Positions 10,863 to 21,661 of a DNA stretch of 64,000 nucleotides are shown piece by piece (the stretch's first letter is position 1; the number at the start of each line of letters is the position of its first letter). Location: assembly GCA_007258455.2 (NCBI GenBank), contig VDFB02270651.1:702671360-702735359 (forward strand), given 5' to 3'. The translations under genes were made by a program, and so were the position numbers. The notes beneath the pieces were generated by a model, which saw only the letters and a program-made list of their open reading frames with translations, did no database searches and was not told where the DNA came from. Origin of the DNA: Sequoia sempervirens. Taxonomy: Eukaryota > Streptophyta > Pinopsida > Cupressales > Cupressaceae.

Positions 10863-11647
10863 GGGTATGTGCAGGATCATGATGGGCCAAAAAGTGGCAA
10901 TATGATGGGTATGTGTAGGGTATGTGGCTAGTGACTTTTTTTTACCCAAAATTGATAAAACGAAAAAGGTTTTTAAAGGAGATTCTCAGCTTTCCACCAA
11001 TATCAATTATTCTTTACTTTCAATTTAATCAATAATTATTATTCATTTTCTATTTGAATTATGATTAAAGTCCTAATTGATAGGTTGATTGAAAAATATC
11101 TATAGCTTTCAAACGATATCACATTTTTTGAATCTGAAACATGTGTCACATCCTATTCTTCAGATACTATAGGATTAAAAAATAAAATTGAATTTCATAA
11201 AGTTTTAACATGGTCAGACATATGAGTTTTTTAATATTTTTTGAAAGTTATAATAAAAAATTCATAATTAATTATTTGGAAAAAAATTACAAAAAAATAT
11301 GCATCACATCGGGACATGAGTCCTCTTGTTATATCTAAAATATTATTAAAAAATATTATCATTTTATTGTGGTTAGGGTGGTCAGATAGACACCTACTTC
11401 TTGTTTTTTCCCTAAAATTTAAGTACTACTGCATTGAAATTTCAAATTTTCACCAAATAGATTTTTTTTAAATAAACCTAGTAGTTTAGAAACTACATTC
11501 AATTTGCTACAAATTCTATTCTTACATATTTTTGAAATAATATAGATAACTTATTCAAACTTTTATGTCAAGTTGCCTAACTCTGATTTTTTTGAATTTT
11601 TCGCCACTTAAGGGCATGTGTTTTCCATGATGATCCCGCACATACCC
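10863..11647. mobile_element. GGGTATGTGC-TIR DNA element (785 bp), complete
   Basis: The element begins GGGTATGTGCAGGATCATGA and ends with the imperfect complement CATGATGATCCCGCACATACCC. Its subterminal AAAAAGTGGCA and TGCCACTTAAGGG also pair. It is flanked by a perfect 4-bp direct repeat, GTAA, at 10859-10862 and 11648-11651. There is no coding capacity, so it is non-autonomous. The superfamily is not determined: the 4-bp duplication argues against hAT (8 bp), Mutator (9 bp) and PIF/CACTA (3 bp). Confidence 0.8.
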
Positions 11648-11725
11648 GTAATTTCTATATTTCAGTTGGGTATTTGTTGTGAGAATTTGGAGAGGATTTG
11701 TGAATTTATAATCCTCTCTACATTC

Positions 11726-12834
11726 AATTGATGGATATTTTCAAGAGAATGGTTTGAGGAAAAGTAAAAGTGAACCTACCCTTTACTACAAATAAGAAGG
11801 TAATGATATTCCTATTGTCAGTTTATATGTTGATGATTTTTTGACATATATGGGTAGCAATCCTAAGATGAAAGATGAATTCAAAAGTGTTTTCATGAAT
11901 GAATTTGGGATGAAATATTTAGGTCTCATGCAATATTTTCTAGGAATGGAGGTTTATCAAAGTAAGGATGATTTTTTTGTTTTTCAAGCAAAATATGCAA
12001 AGCATCTATTAAAGAAATTTGATATGGTTGGTTGTAAACCAATCTCAACTCCAATTTCTGATGGAGTTGTGCTATGTAGAGATGATGGTGCTAAAAGAGT
12101 TGACGAGACAACTTATAGAAGTATTGTTGGGAGTTTGATGTTTCTAACCCACACAAGGCTTGATATTACTTATGCAATTTCTCTTGTTTCAAGGTACATG
12201 ACAAATAATTCTAAAATTCATATGAAGGAATCCAAAATAATTTTGAGGTATGTGAAAGGAACTCTCAATTTTGGCATTCATTACTATAGTTCTAAAGAAT
12301 TTAATCTAGTTGGTTTCAATAACTCTGATTGAAATGGTAGTATGGATGACCAAAAGTCTACATTTGGTAGTTGTTCCACTTTTGGTTCAGGTTTGATTAG
12401 TTGGAGCTCTAAGAAGCAAAGCATAGTTTCCCTTTCTTCCACATAAGTAGAATATGTTGCAGTCACCTCTGCAAGTATTCAAGCATTATGGCTTAGGAAA
12501 ATTCTTGAAGAAATTGGAGAGAAACAAATTCAGCCTATAGCAATATTTTGTGATAATATGAGCACAATTAAATTGGAAAAAAATCCAATGCACCATAGCA
12601 AAACTAAACACTTTGATCTTAAGTATCATTTTATTAGATATTTGGTGCAAAAGAAGGAAGTAGAAATCAGGTATATCAAGAGTGAAGCTCATCTTGTAGA
12701 TATTTGTACTAAGGCTATTGCAAAAGTGAAATTTTTGATGCTCCGAGATCATATTATGAATCCTCTCCACATCAAGGGGGAGTATGTTGGTAACAAAGGA
12801 AATTTTGTAAGAAATTTTTTCAATGCCAGTTGAT
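11726..12834 (+). pseudogene. Ty1/copia reverse transcriptase (C-term) and RNase H
   Basis: The stretch encodes the palm and C-terminal half of a copia RT: SIDGYFQENGLRKSKSEP, then the catalytic LYVDD at about 11,830, then FGMKYLGLMQYFLGMEVYQS, PISTPISDG and the SIVGSLMFLTHTRLDITYAI block. RNase H follows, with the KSTFGSC..S..GLISW..KKQ..VSLSS pattern, and ends with the conserved basic tail HIKGE just before the polypurine tract. Stops occur near 12,331 (TGA) and 12,445 (TAA); the largest open piece is 11841-12332. Gag, protease, integrase and the first RT domains are absent: sequence upstream of 11,726 is not copia, so the element is 5'-truncated. Confidence 0.85.
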
Positions 12835-13496
12835 CCAAGTAGTTTTGTGCTCACTATTTCATTTCTTAGAAACTTTCTTATTGTTGTTTTGCATTTTTGT
12901 TATACAATAAAGGCATAAACTCTACATTTTGTTACTCTTTTAGGAGTTTCTCCTAATGATTTTGCGAACTTATCTTTTGTTTCTAATATAAATAAAAGTT
13001 TTGTAAACGCTTAATAGAACCAATGATAATGAATAAAATACAGTACATGCTAAATATTTTTCTGTGTGAAATATGGTTGTTGTAAGTGCTTATTATTTTG
13101 TTTTATTTTCTAGGATTGTCTAAATACTTCATTTTGATCAAATGTCTATTGGTGCAAATTGATGAAAGTGATTTTTTTTTGTATGCAAAATTGCTTTGGG
13201 ATATTATAGTGATATCATAATTAATGCTCCTACCAGCCTTTGGGTAATTCAGGAAATTGACTTTTAGTTTGAAGCATGGAAATAGAAGATAGAAAATGGT
13301 TGGCAAGATTATTCTACGAATCAGGTAGTAAGCTTAGTATTCTATCTTAATCAAGGGATGATGCTTTGATCACATTGAAAAAAGTAGAAAAATGTTTGAT
13401 CCTTATTGAACAACAACCTTCTGAATTGTTATAGATAACTCTTGTTCTTACAATGATTCTTTGGGTCAATACAGGTGGTTGAGACATATAGATAAT
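12773..13496 (+). repeat. Copia polypurine tract and 3' LTR (end not located)
   Basis: AAGGGGGAGTA at 12,774-12,784 is a typical copia polypurine tract. The LTR starts immediately after it with TGTTGGTAACAAAGG at 12,785. The LTR body continues at least to about 13,470. Its end is not certain because a TIR element sits at 13,497 and no 5' LTR is present for comparison. Confidence 0.65.
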
Positions 13497-14293
13497 GGGT
13501 ATGTGCAAGATCATGATGGGCCAAAAAGTGGCAATGTGATGGGTATGTGTAACGTATGTGGTTGACGACTTCTTTTTTACCCAAAATTGATGAAATGAAA
13601 AAGTTTTTTAAAGGAGATTCTTAGCTTTCCACCAATATAAATAATGTGTCACTTTGAATTTAATTAATAATTATTCATTTTCTATTTGAATTATGACTAA
13701 ATTCTTGATTGATAAGCTGCTTAAAAAACATCTATAGCTTTCAAACTGTATCACATTTTTTGAATTTGAAACATGTCTCACATTCTATGCTTCACATACT
13801 ATACGAATTAAAAAAATGAATTTCATGAAGTTTTGACCAAGTTAAGGTGGTCATACATACGATTTTTTATATTTTTGAAAAAATTTAATAAAAAAAAATC
13901 ATAATTAATAATTTACTTCAAAAATAATTACAAAAAAAAATGCATTACATCAGGACATGATTCCTCTACTTTTATTTAAAATATTATAAAAAAATATTAT
14001 TATTTTATTGTGGTTAGGGTGGTCAGACAAACACCTACTTCTTATTTTTTCCCTAAAATTGAAGTACTATGGCATTGAAATTTCAAATTTTCACCAAATA
14101 GTTTTTTTTTTTTTTAAATAAACCTAGCATTTTAGAAACTACATTCAATTTTCTACAGATTCTATTCTTACATATTTTTGAAATAATATAGATAACTTAT
14201 TCAATTTTATACATCAAGTTGCCTAACTCTAATTTTTCTAAATTTTTTGCCACTTAAGGGCCTATTTTTTCCATGAGGATCCTGTTGTATACC
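13497..14293. mobile_element. GGGTATGTGC-TIR DNA element (797 bp), second copy
   Basis: It starts GGGTATGTGCAAGATCATGA and ends GAGGATCCTGTTGTATACC, a mutated right TIR. A 4-bp direct repeat, TAAT, flanks it at 13,493-13,496 and 14,294-14,297. It is collinear with the 10,863 copy over its whole length, with many substitutions. It is noncoding. Confidence 0.8.
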
Positions 14294-14297
14294 TAAT

Positions 14298-14775
14298 GAG
14301 ATAAGACTAGGGTTACCTCATGTTTTAATGAGATCTTAAGAATATTATCAGCTCAAGTTCCTTATGATTATGACACAATGAAAAAGGAAATTCAACTGAT
14401 GGTGGATAATTTCTAAGATCTCAGTGATATCAAAAGTCCTCACTTTTCTAGAATGGTTGCAATCCTCAAAAAAGTTGTAGATATTAGATTGAGTAACATT
14501 ATGCTAGGATTGGAATTGCATGATTTGATCCACAACATGTTTTTCCATTTCCTTGATATAATTAGGTAAGATATAATGATATTATTGTAGTTGTGCAATC
14601 TATTATGGTCATGTCTATAAATGAGGATGATGTTATCTCCCAACCCATTCTATCTACACTATTAGTTATTTTGAAGCAAGAATAGGTTACTACTTAATCT
14701 ACTTATGAGTTGGTCAACAATATGTACAAATAATGTGAGAAAAAGTTTAAACCTTACTTGTTTAACAAAGAGTGG
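14298..14775 (+). pseudogene. PDS5-like cohesin-cofactor pseudogene fragment
   Basis: The plus strand encodes EILRILSAQVPYDYDTMKKE, then FSRMVAILKKVVDIRLSNIM and LGLELHDLIHNMFFHFLDII. After a frame change at about 14,565 it encodes VVQSIMVMSINEDDVISQPI and LSTLLVILKQE. This matches the HEAT-repeat region of plant PDS5, which maintains sister-chromatid cohesion (the pattern 'EI+R+..P.PY.D...KEIF.L', 'ML.LE..DL+..MF..F...IR' and 'M..++.E.+++...++..LL..++'). There are several stops, for example near 14,416. The fragment spans what would be several exons without clear introns, so a retrocopy is possible; it directly abuts the right TIR of the element ending at 14,293. Confidence 0.65.
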
Positions 14776-15690
14776 GTGGAAGAAAAGGGGTTCAAAATAG
14801 AAGTTGATGATGAGAATTCCTTACCTCATGAGAGATGTTTAAAAAACCCTAGGATGACCCTTTAGTAGTGTATGCATCTATAAATTTTGAGGATGTATGC
14901 AATGAGATTGAAAATAGTCTCCTTGAATACACCTTTAGAGCTATCTAATGAAGTTGAGATCATTTATATACCTTTAGATGATGGGCATGTCGAAAGAAAA
15001 AGGTATAATATCTTCAAATCAGCTAATAGTGATGATTCTTTATCTCATGTCAGTAATGGTGACACAAGTGGATTTTGATTTGACTACCAAACCAAGCCTA
15101 TTAGGAGAGATGCTTATGATGATTTCAATCCTAGTGAGTTGGAGGGTGGCTTGTTCAAAAAGGAAACTACTCATGAGGAGCACAATGAACACTTATTCTA
15201 TGAACTAAGTGATCAACCCTTCTACACATGGGATTTGAGTGTGTTGGCACCTAAGTATGATGAGATCCACATTGAGATGAACTTCCTTTTGATTGTAATG
15301 ATGTCCTTACTTCATCTCAGGAGTCATGCATAAAGAACAACATTGAGTAAGGTAAAGTTGTAAGAAATAACTCTATATGCAAATCATAAAACTTAATGCA
15401 TGTAAATGGAATTGATCATGGGCCTAGATTTGAAAAGGAGGTACATGAGACTTGGGGCAACCATAGAGTCACTAGTGAAAGGTATGACAAACATTTTGAT
15501 TGTAGTTTTCATCATAGCAACAGTTTACTATCTTTACATGTATGTGATTGGAAAAATCAGTTTTTGGTGTCTATTGAAAATAATTCCAAGGATAATGTAT
15601 AAAACAAATAGAGTAAATAAAATTTTGACTACAAGTATCTTTAAACATAAAAAGTATTCCACCAAAGCGAAAAAAGGATCATTCTAAAGT
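14776..15690 (+). pseudogene. Unassigned decayed coding-like stretch
   Basis: One frame from 14,887 to 15,333 is open except for a TGA at 15,076 and encodes an acidic hydrophilic segment (VEIIYIPLDDGHVERKR, then LFYELSDQPFYTWDLSVLAP). Open frames at 15,396-15,602 and 15,406-15,687 overlap in different phases. The second contains a hydrophobic run (LIVVFIIATVYYLYMYVIG) like a membrane segment. I recognise no family. The first part could be more of the PDS5-like retrocopy or an unrelated transposon ORF. Confidence 0.25.
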
Positions 15691-16494
15691 GAAGTCGCAT
15701 GGAAATAGACACTAATACAAATACGAATATAGTATCGAATATAGATGTGACCATTTTTAAAACCTTCAATATGGATATGGCTATCTATAGCACATAAGTA
15801 AATATAAATTAAAATAATATTAATAATTTAGTAAAGAATAAACAATTATATATATATGAATAAATTTGTTTATATTTGATGATTTTTTTATTTATTTTTA
15901 AATATCTAACATTTAACAACATGATATAGATACTAAATATAAATATAAAATTATAAATAATTAGCTTTCCTACATCTATAAAAATTAACACAAAAAAATA
16001 GTAGAGTTGCACTATAAAAAGACCAAGAAAAATTGTTCACTAAAATAAAAAAATGTTTCATTTGTCTTCATCATTTGGTGTACGTTTTTTTTATACAAAA
16101 TAAGAAAAGTTTATTACATGATTGATTTTTTTTAATATTAAGTTTAGGAGAATTCATGTCATTTTTTTTTTAAATCAAATCACACAATATCCGACATAGT
16201 TGGAAAATCATAGATTTTTGGGCATGTGTAGATATAGTATCCAACATGTGTTTGTGCCATATTATATTCATATGTCGATTGGATATAGGGATACACACAC
16301 CTGGAGAAGAGAAGGGCCATATTAGGCTACTTTGGTCTAAAGAATAAAAAAAACTAAAAATCAACTCAAGAACATAAGATGATGGACTTTAAGTATAAGC
16401 ATTATATTTTAGTGATTTTTACTTATAATCTTGGGATTGTTGGCTTGGCTGGGTTTTGTAAGTGATTGTCTCATTGTCAACTTTATTGCTGAGC
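15691..16494. other. AT-rich flank; end part is the LINE A insertion site
   Basis: No gene is present. From about 16,330 to 16,494 the sequence matches 36,290-36,420 (shared blocks TTTAAGTATAA, TTGGCTTGGCTGGGTTTT and TCAACTTTATT), the uninterrupted paralogue of this insertion site. Confidence 0.6.
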
Positions 16495-16506
16495 AACAAT
16501 ATGCAG

Positions 16507-18420
16507 CTCCTCACTAAGATGCATGACATAATCAGAAAGGAGGAGGAGTTCTGGAGGCAAAGATCTAGAGCTCTATGGTTATCTGCAGGTGACAAAAATA
16601 CGAGGTACTTTCATCTATCAGCATCAAAACATAGATCAATCAATAGAATATCTTAAATTGAAGTGAATGGTATCAAGTATGAGGAGCAGGAGGATATTAG
16701 AAAGCATGTTGGTTCTTTCTTCAAACATCTTCTTTCGACAAATGATTAAATTAACGAAATTGATCAGGATCAGTTAGTTGAAGCTATACCGAGAATTATC
16801 AACCAGGAAAATAACTCTTTGTTGTTTGCTATCCCCACCAATGAGGAAGTCCAGTGGGCTATTTTCTCCTTTGATGGGAGTAAAGCTCCAGGTCCAGATG
16901 GTTTCCCTTTATTTTTCTTTCAATGGCTCTGGGAGATTGTTGGAGACGATGTGGTGAATGTTGTTAAAGAATTTTTTGGATCTAGATGTCTCCTAAAAGA
17001 ATTAAATGCCACCTTCTTGGTCCTTATCCCCAAGAAACCTGGAGCTATTAATTTTGAGACTTTCAGACCCATAAGTCTTTGTAATTATATCTATAAAATC
17101 ATTTCTAAGGTTTTAACTTCAAGATTTTTAACTTTTCTGCCCTCTTTGATTTCTCCTCAATAGAATGGCTTTCTTCCTGGTAGAAAAATCCTAGACTCTA
17201 TTGTTATAGTGCATGAGAATATACATTCCTTAGTGGAATTGAAGACTGAAGGCTTTTTATTAAAGCTTGATTTATCAAAAGCCTATGACAGAGTTGACTG
17301 GATTTTCTTATTTAAAATATTAAAGGCTTTTTGATTTTGTAACAGGGTTCTTCAAATGGTGGAACAGCTAGTGTCTACTATTTCCATATCGGTTATGGTT
17401 AATGGATCCCCTACCTCTTATTTCCAAAGTACTAGAGGTCTAAGACAGGGTGATCCTATTTCTTCTATTTTATTCACTATTATGGTTGAAAGTCTTGGCA
17501 TAAATCTAAAAAAGTTGGTTGACTATAGATCTCTTCTTGGTCTCAAACCTTCCTCTGGTAACCTGGTTTGTTCCCATCAACAATTCATTGATGATACTAT
17601 GCTAATGGGTAAAGCTTCGGTCTTAGAAGGAAAAACTTTAAAACATCTACTCGATAAATATGGGAGAGCTTCAGGACAGTTGATCAACAATCAAAAAATT
17701 TCTCTGTTCTTCTTCAACACGCCCGCTCATAGACAGACCAAAATTACCAGAATACTTGGCTGCAGGGTGGACTCCTTACCTGCCACCTTTCTTGGTTTAC
17801 CTTTAAGCCTTAAACCTCCTAAATCCTTTTGGCTTTCGTTGGTTGAGAGATTTAGCAAGAAGCTTGCTGGTTGGAAAGGAGCTCTGTTAAGTCAAGCGGG
17901 AAAACTTCAACTCCTTAAAGCCTCGCTTCAGAATTTTCCTATCTACGCCTTGAGCCTCTTCAATATTCCTGCTAAATTTGTTGATGCTATAGAAAATATT
18001 CAAAAAAGATTTCTATGGTCAGGTGTTGAAGAAAAGAAAAGACTTCCTTTAATTGGATGGAATCTGGTTTGTAGACCAAAAAAGGCTAGAGGATTAGGTC
18101 TTAGAAGAATCAGAACAGTTAACAAAATTCTCTAGCAAAAAAAATTTGGAGAATCTTCTCATCTTCAAGAGAATGGACAGATATCCTTACTAGCAAATAT
18201 TTAGAAAACAACCGTTCCTTTATTATTCTGAAGGATTCCCACCTTCTTCCTCGAGGTTCTACTTGCTGGAATAATCTAATCAATGGTAAAAATATAGTGG
18301 ACTCTGGAACTGGCTGGCAAGTGAGAAGTGGAAACCATATTAGATTCTGGGAGGATAGATGGCTTTTTAAGGAGCCCCTTATAAAAACCAATTCCTTTAG
18401 TTAATGGGCTGAGAATTGCA
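16507..18420 (+). pseudogene. LINE A reverse transcriptase
   Basis: In order: the linker motif [20 protein letters not shown] ('W...G D.N T..FH', a plant LINE hallmark), APGPDGFPLFFFQ, LIPKKPGAINFETFRPISLC, KLDLSKAYDRVDW, RGLRQGDPIS and the catalytic box QFIDDTML (F-I-D-D where F-A-D-D is usual). The thumb with LSQAGKLQLLKASLQ and the RRPKK-like GLGLRRIR segment follow. Stops or shifts occur at about 16,655, 16,746, 17,161, 17,332 and 18,133. The longest intact piece, 17,356-18,135, covers the catalytic core. All this makes it a dead copy. Confidence 0.9.
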
Positions 18421-19714
18421 AGGCCCGTTTCAGCTCTTATGTGAAAGACTATAGAGTCAATGGTAAATGGGTGGATATGTGTCTTGTTAGTTAGGCTCTT
18501 GCTCCTATTCAGTCTTCTTTGTTGGCTGTTAGACTTTTGTCTGATCAGTTGGAAGATCATCTTGTCTAGTTTGACGAACCCTCAGGAAATTATTCTATTT
18601 CATTTTCCTTTGCCAAGATTACTTCATCTCAGGACTCTCCTCCTTTCTGGTCGAAAGCTTGGTTCAAACATTTGATCCCTAAAATCAACACTCTTTTCTG
18701 GATCCTTCTCCAAAACAAGCTGCTCACAATTGATAACCTTTGCAAACACGGATTTCAAATACCTAATAGATGTTTTCTCTATAAGATGAAGGATGAATCT
18801 GTGTGTCATTTGTTCCTTCATTGCTCATTTTCTACTGCTATTTGGGAAAAAATAATCAGTTTGTGGCATCTTTCTTGGGTTTTTCCTTCGTCCATTGAAG
18901 ACTTCTTCCTTCAATGGAAAGCCTCAAAAAAAAATACTATTCTTAGGCTTTTATGGGATTTCTCTTTTCCTCATGTTGCTTGGGGTCTTTGGAAAGAACA
19001 CAATAATAGAATTTACAGAGATAAAGAAGCTCCTGTGGATATTGTTTTTGATAAAATCGTCAGATTCTTGAAGGAAAATATGAATGTTATTTCCCAGAAG
19101 GTTTGCATTTATGAGAAAGTGGTACACTCGTCCTACGACCTTATAGTTGCTAAGGATTGGAATATTAGCCTTGACTTGCCTTGCACCCCTAAGAAAGCCA
19201 AGAAGGAAAGAGAGGGTGTTCGCTGGTCTTTTCTGCCTAATAGATGGGTCAAAGCTAACTTTGATGGTGCGGCTAAAGGTAATCTGGGGGTAGCGGGCTG
19301 TGGTGGAGTCATAAGGGATTCCTTTTGAAATTTCCTTGGTGCGACGGCCTCTCCTTTCAATTCCCAAACTAATCATTTGGCGGAGGCTGCTAGCGCTTTT
19401 CACATTATAAATTTAGCCCAAAGTCTTAACTTTAAAAATCTTTGGCTTGAAGGTGACTCCAAAATATAATTTACTGCCTCCGTGGCAAGTCTCCCCCCTT
19501 GTGGACAATAAAATCTTGGATCGATGACACCATTTTGACCTTGGCTAAGTTTGACAAAATTAAAATATCACATGCTTATAGAGAAGCCAATGCTGTTGCG
19601 GATTTTTTTGCTAATGAAGGAGTTAGGAGTAATGATATGAGTACCTGGCTAAATGTCAGTGATCTAAGTTCTAATGTCTATGCTTTATTGAATTATGATA
19701 AATCACATGGATAA
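18421..19714 (+). pseudogene. LINE A zf-RVT and RNase H domains
   Basis: The zinc-binding domain typical of plant non-LTR elements is seen at about 18,760-18,860 (GFQIPNRCFLYK..., VCHLFLHCSFSTAIWEKI; one Cys changed). A plant-type RNase H follows at 19,240-19,640: VKANFDGAAKGNLGVAGCGG, then NHLAEAASAF, LWLEGDSK, and the C-terminal ISHAYREANAVADFFANEG. The catalytic D, E, D and D positions are recognisable. There are stops at 19,326 and about 19,467 and a frame change near 19,490. Confidence 0.85.
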
Positions 19715-19897
19715 GAGGCGTGTCATCCCTTTAATGAGGACAGGTTGGATTTTTCACATCACAATCATTAGATTGTATGGGACCAAGCTCAGTGGATTAG
19801 TCTATAAGGAAGATTCGTATGCTTTGTGGGTTCTCAGATTTGGCGGGCCAGTTCTAGTAAAGATTTCAGCTATGTCTGCCCCACTGTGCTTGCCAAG

Positions 19898-21451
19898 ATG
19901 GGTGGAGAAAGGAAAAGAATCAAGCCGGATAGCTATGAGATGCACACAAAAAATGTTACTTTTTGGAATAAAGTTAAAAGCGATGGGTTACTTCCTTTCC
20001 TGGAGAAGCTCCATGGTTGCAATCAAGAGGCTACAGACCTTTTTGAGAAAAAATAGAATAATGGGAACCTTACCCTGTTTGGAAGGAATGTGGAGCTCAA
20101 TGAAAATCTAATAGCTGAAGTGACGGGTTTGTCTACTGATGGGAATAAGTTCTTTAAGGACAGGGTTTTTTTTTACGATGTCATTATTAGATTTCCAAAA
20201 AAAGAAAAAGAAAGGCTGAATCTTGTAAAAATAGCTAACAACTACTTTGAAGCCGACACCATAAAAGCCCTTTGGAGAAAGGTCCTATAGGTCATCATGG
20301 AGTACATAACTATGGATGGGCGCTTCACTAGGGTCTATGGCTATCACTTTTCTTTGCTCAATCACTTCTGCTACAAGGTAAGGGTTTCGTTCCCCTACTA
20401 TCTTTTATGTTCTCTAAGGAAAAGTATGGATGATCATAAGAAAAACCCTAGAAGATTCCCTATTCTACATATTGGGCTGATTAGATTGATTGTTGAGCAT
20501 TACCAAAAAATGCCCATCCCCACTAATCTGGAAGCCCTTCCTAATTCTGAGGAAGATGACACTGAGCCTAGCTGCTTAGAGTTTTTGCCCAATTTAAGTC
20601 CAACTAGAACTATCCTTAGCCCGCATGCTATCCTTTCTAGCAAAAAAAACCCTATATCTTTTTCTGATAAAGCTCGTGCTGAGTTTGAGCCAGGAAGCCC
20701 CTCCCTCAAGACCAGTCTTGTTGATAAGAATCCTTAGGCTAAAAACCTTATCTCCTATTCCAAAGATTCCCCTGAATCTGAGGCATTTAGTGCCAACAAC
20801 ACTGAGCCAAGCACCGACAAGTTGTTGGAAAGATCTACTAGAGCCGACTCCCCTATTACTCTTGACCTTGATAAAACTTGTTTTAATACTAGTAGGGATC
20901 CCACTATGGATATTCTGAATTTAGCCAAAACTAATATTGATTCCCATTTCAAACTTTTGAAATGGACTTTCAATGAAACTAATGAGTTAAAGATAAAAAA
21001 TTGGCCCCTTCAAAGCAAATTGGAAGAGTTGGGAGCCAAGATTGCTGCGATTGAAAAGAAAAAAGTGGATCAAAGAGATTATGGTCTCAGCAAAGAAACT
21101 CTGTACCATGCTGAAAATAACAGAAATATTGAAATTGAGGTTGAGAAAATGAGAAACACCATCAAAATTGTTGCAGAGAAAAATAATCGAATGGCTAGAC
21201 ACAACGCCATAATAATTAATGCTATGACTGAGAAGTTAGACAGAGCCCAACAGGGGTCTCTGGTGGTGGATCTAGAGGAAACCAATGATAAAAGCTAGGA
21301 TATGGATGCTAGCATCTTGAAGAGAACCAGAGCCAATCTGAAGAGAAAGGCTCCCCCTACTCTGAAGATGATTCAAATTTTTAATAAGGGCATCCATGAC
21401 ATGCAGAACTTGGAGGCGGAGACAGAGTCTGTCCTCAAGACTCTAGGTTAA
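19898..21451 (+). pseudogene. Extra LINE ORF downstream of RNase H (copy A)
   Basis: From ATG 19,898 (MGGERKR) to TAA 21,449-21,451 is 518 codons. The N-terminal ~180 residues hold LLPFLEKLHG, NENLIAEVTGLSTDGNKFF, ANNYFEADTIKALWRKVL and IMEYITMDGRFTRVYGYHFS followed by LLNHF; then comes DDHKKNPRRFPILH. A Ser/Pro/acidic linker follows, and the last ~170 residues are coiled coil (LLKWTFNETNELKIKN, EVEKMRNTIKIVAEKNNRMA, IIINAMTEKLDRAQQGSLVV). Stops (about 20,054, 20,288, 20,736 and 21,296) and shifts break it. LINE B has the same ORF in the same place. The N-terminal part vaguely resembles 'putative plant transposon protein' domains; that is from memory and unproven. Function is unknown; a coiled coil suggests oligomerisation. 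Confidence 0.7.
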
Positions 21452-21661
21452 TTGGGACCAGTTTTTTGTTGTCTGCTCTGCTGGCTCTTTTTGCTTGACC
21501 TTTATGGTTTGTTGTGGTTGGCTGCTGCTTTCTCTGATCTTTACCTTTTGTGCAACTAGTGTTTTCTGTTGGACTTTTGTTTCCTATCTTTAATTTTGTA
21601 AACTTTGTGGTTTCGGGTCCCTGTAAAACCCGTTTTACCCTTTATCAAAAACAATATGCAG

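Larger units (their letters stand above)
9684..18454 (+). repeat. Left arm of 8.75-kb inverted duplication
   Basis: Nearly every base of this stretch recurs in reverse complement at 55,252-64,000. Paired positions sum to about 73,706-73,709, shifting to about 73,684 beyond one divergent patch. The arm holds two complete TIR elements, a copia fragment, a PDS5 pseudogene, unassigned relics and the first 1.9 kb of LINE A. Only scattered differences are visible elsewhere in the arms, for example at 12,157 and 18,245 and in poly(A) lengths. The left limit is set by the window edge of the other arm, not by a seen breakpoint. Confidence 0.9.
16495..21661 (+). mobile_element. LINE A (5'-truncated) with 12-bp target-site duplication
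   Basis: AACAATATGCAG occurs at 16,495-16,506 and again at 21,650-21,661, bracketing a plus-strand LINE of about 5.1 kb that ends in the plant-LINE terminus CCTTTATCAAAAA. The copy begins inside the linker between endonuclease and RT, so ORF1 and endonuclease are missing (5' truncation by incomplete reverse transcription). Order inside: RT, zf-RVT, RNase H, then an extra ~520-codon frame. The paralogous locus at about 36,420 lacks the element and joins the two flanks with one copy of the target, confirming the borders. Confidence 0.9.

Noticed and set aside
14565..14592. Possible 25-bp intron (GTAAG...TGTAG) in the PDS5-like fragment
   Set aside because: It is too short for a plant intron; the bases continue the alignment in another frame, so it is a frameshift.
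18951..19403. 150-codon minus-strand ORF
   Set aside because: It is antisense to LINE A RNase H; a shadow frame.
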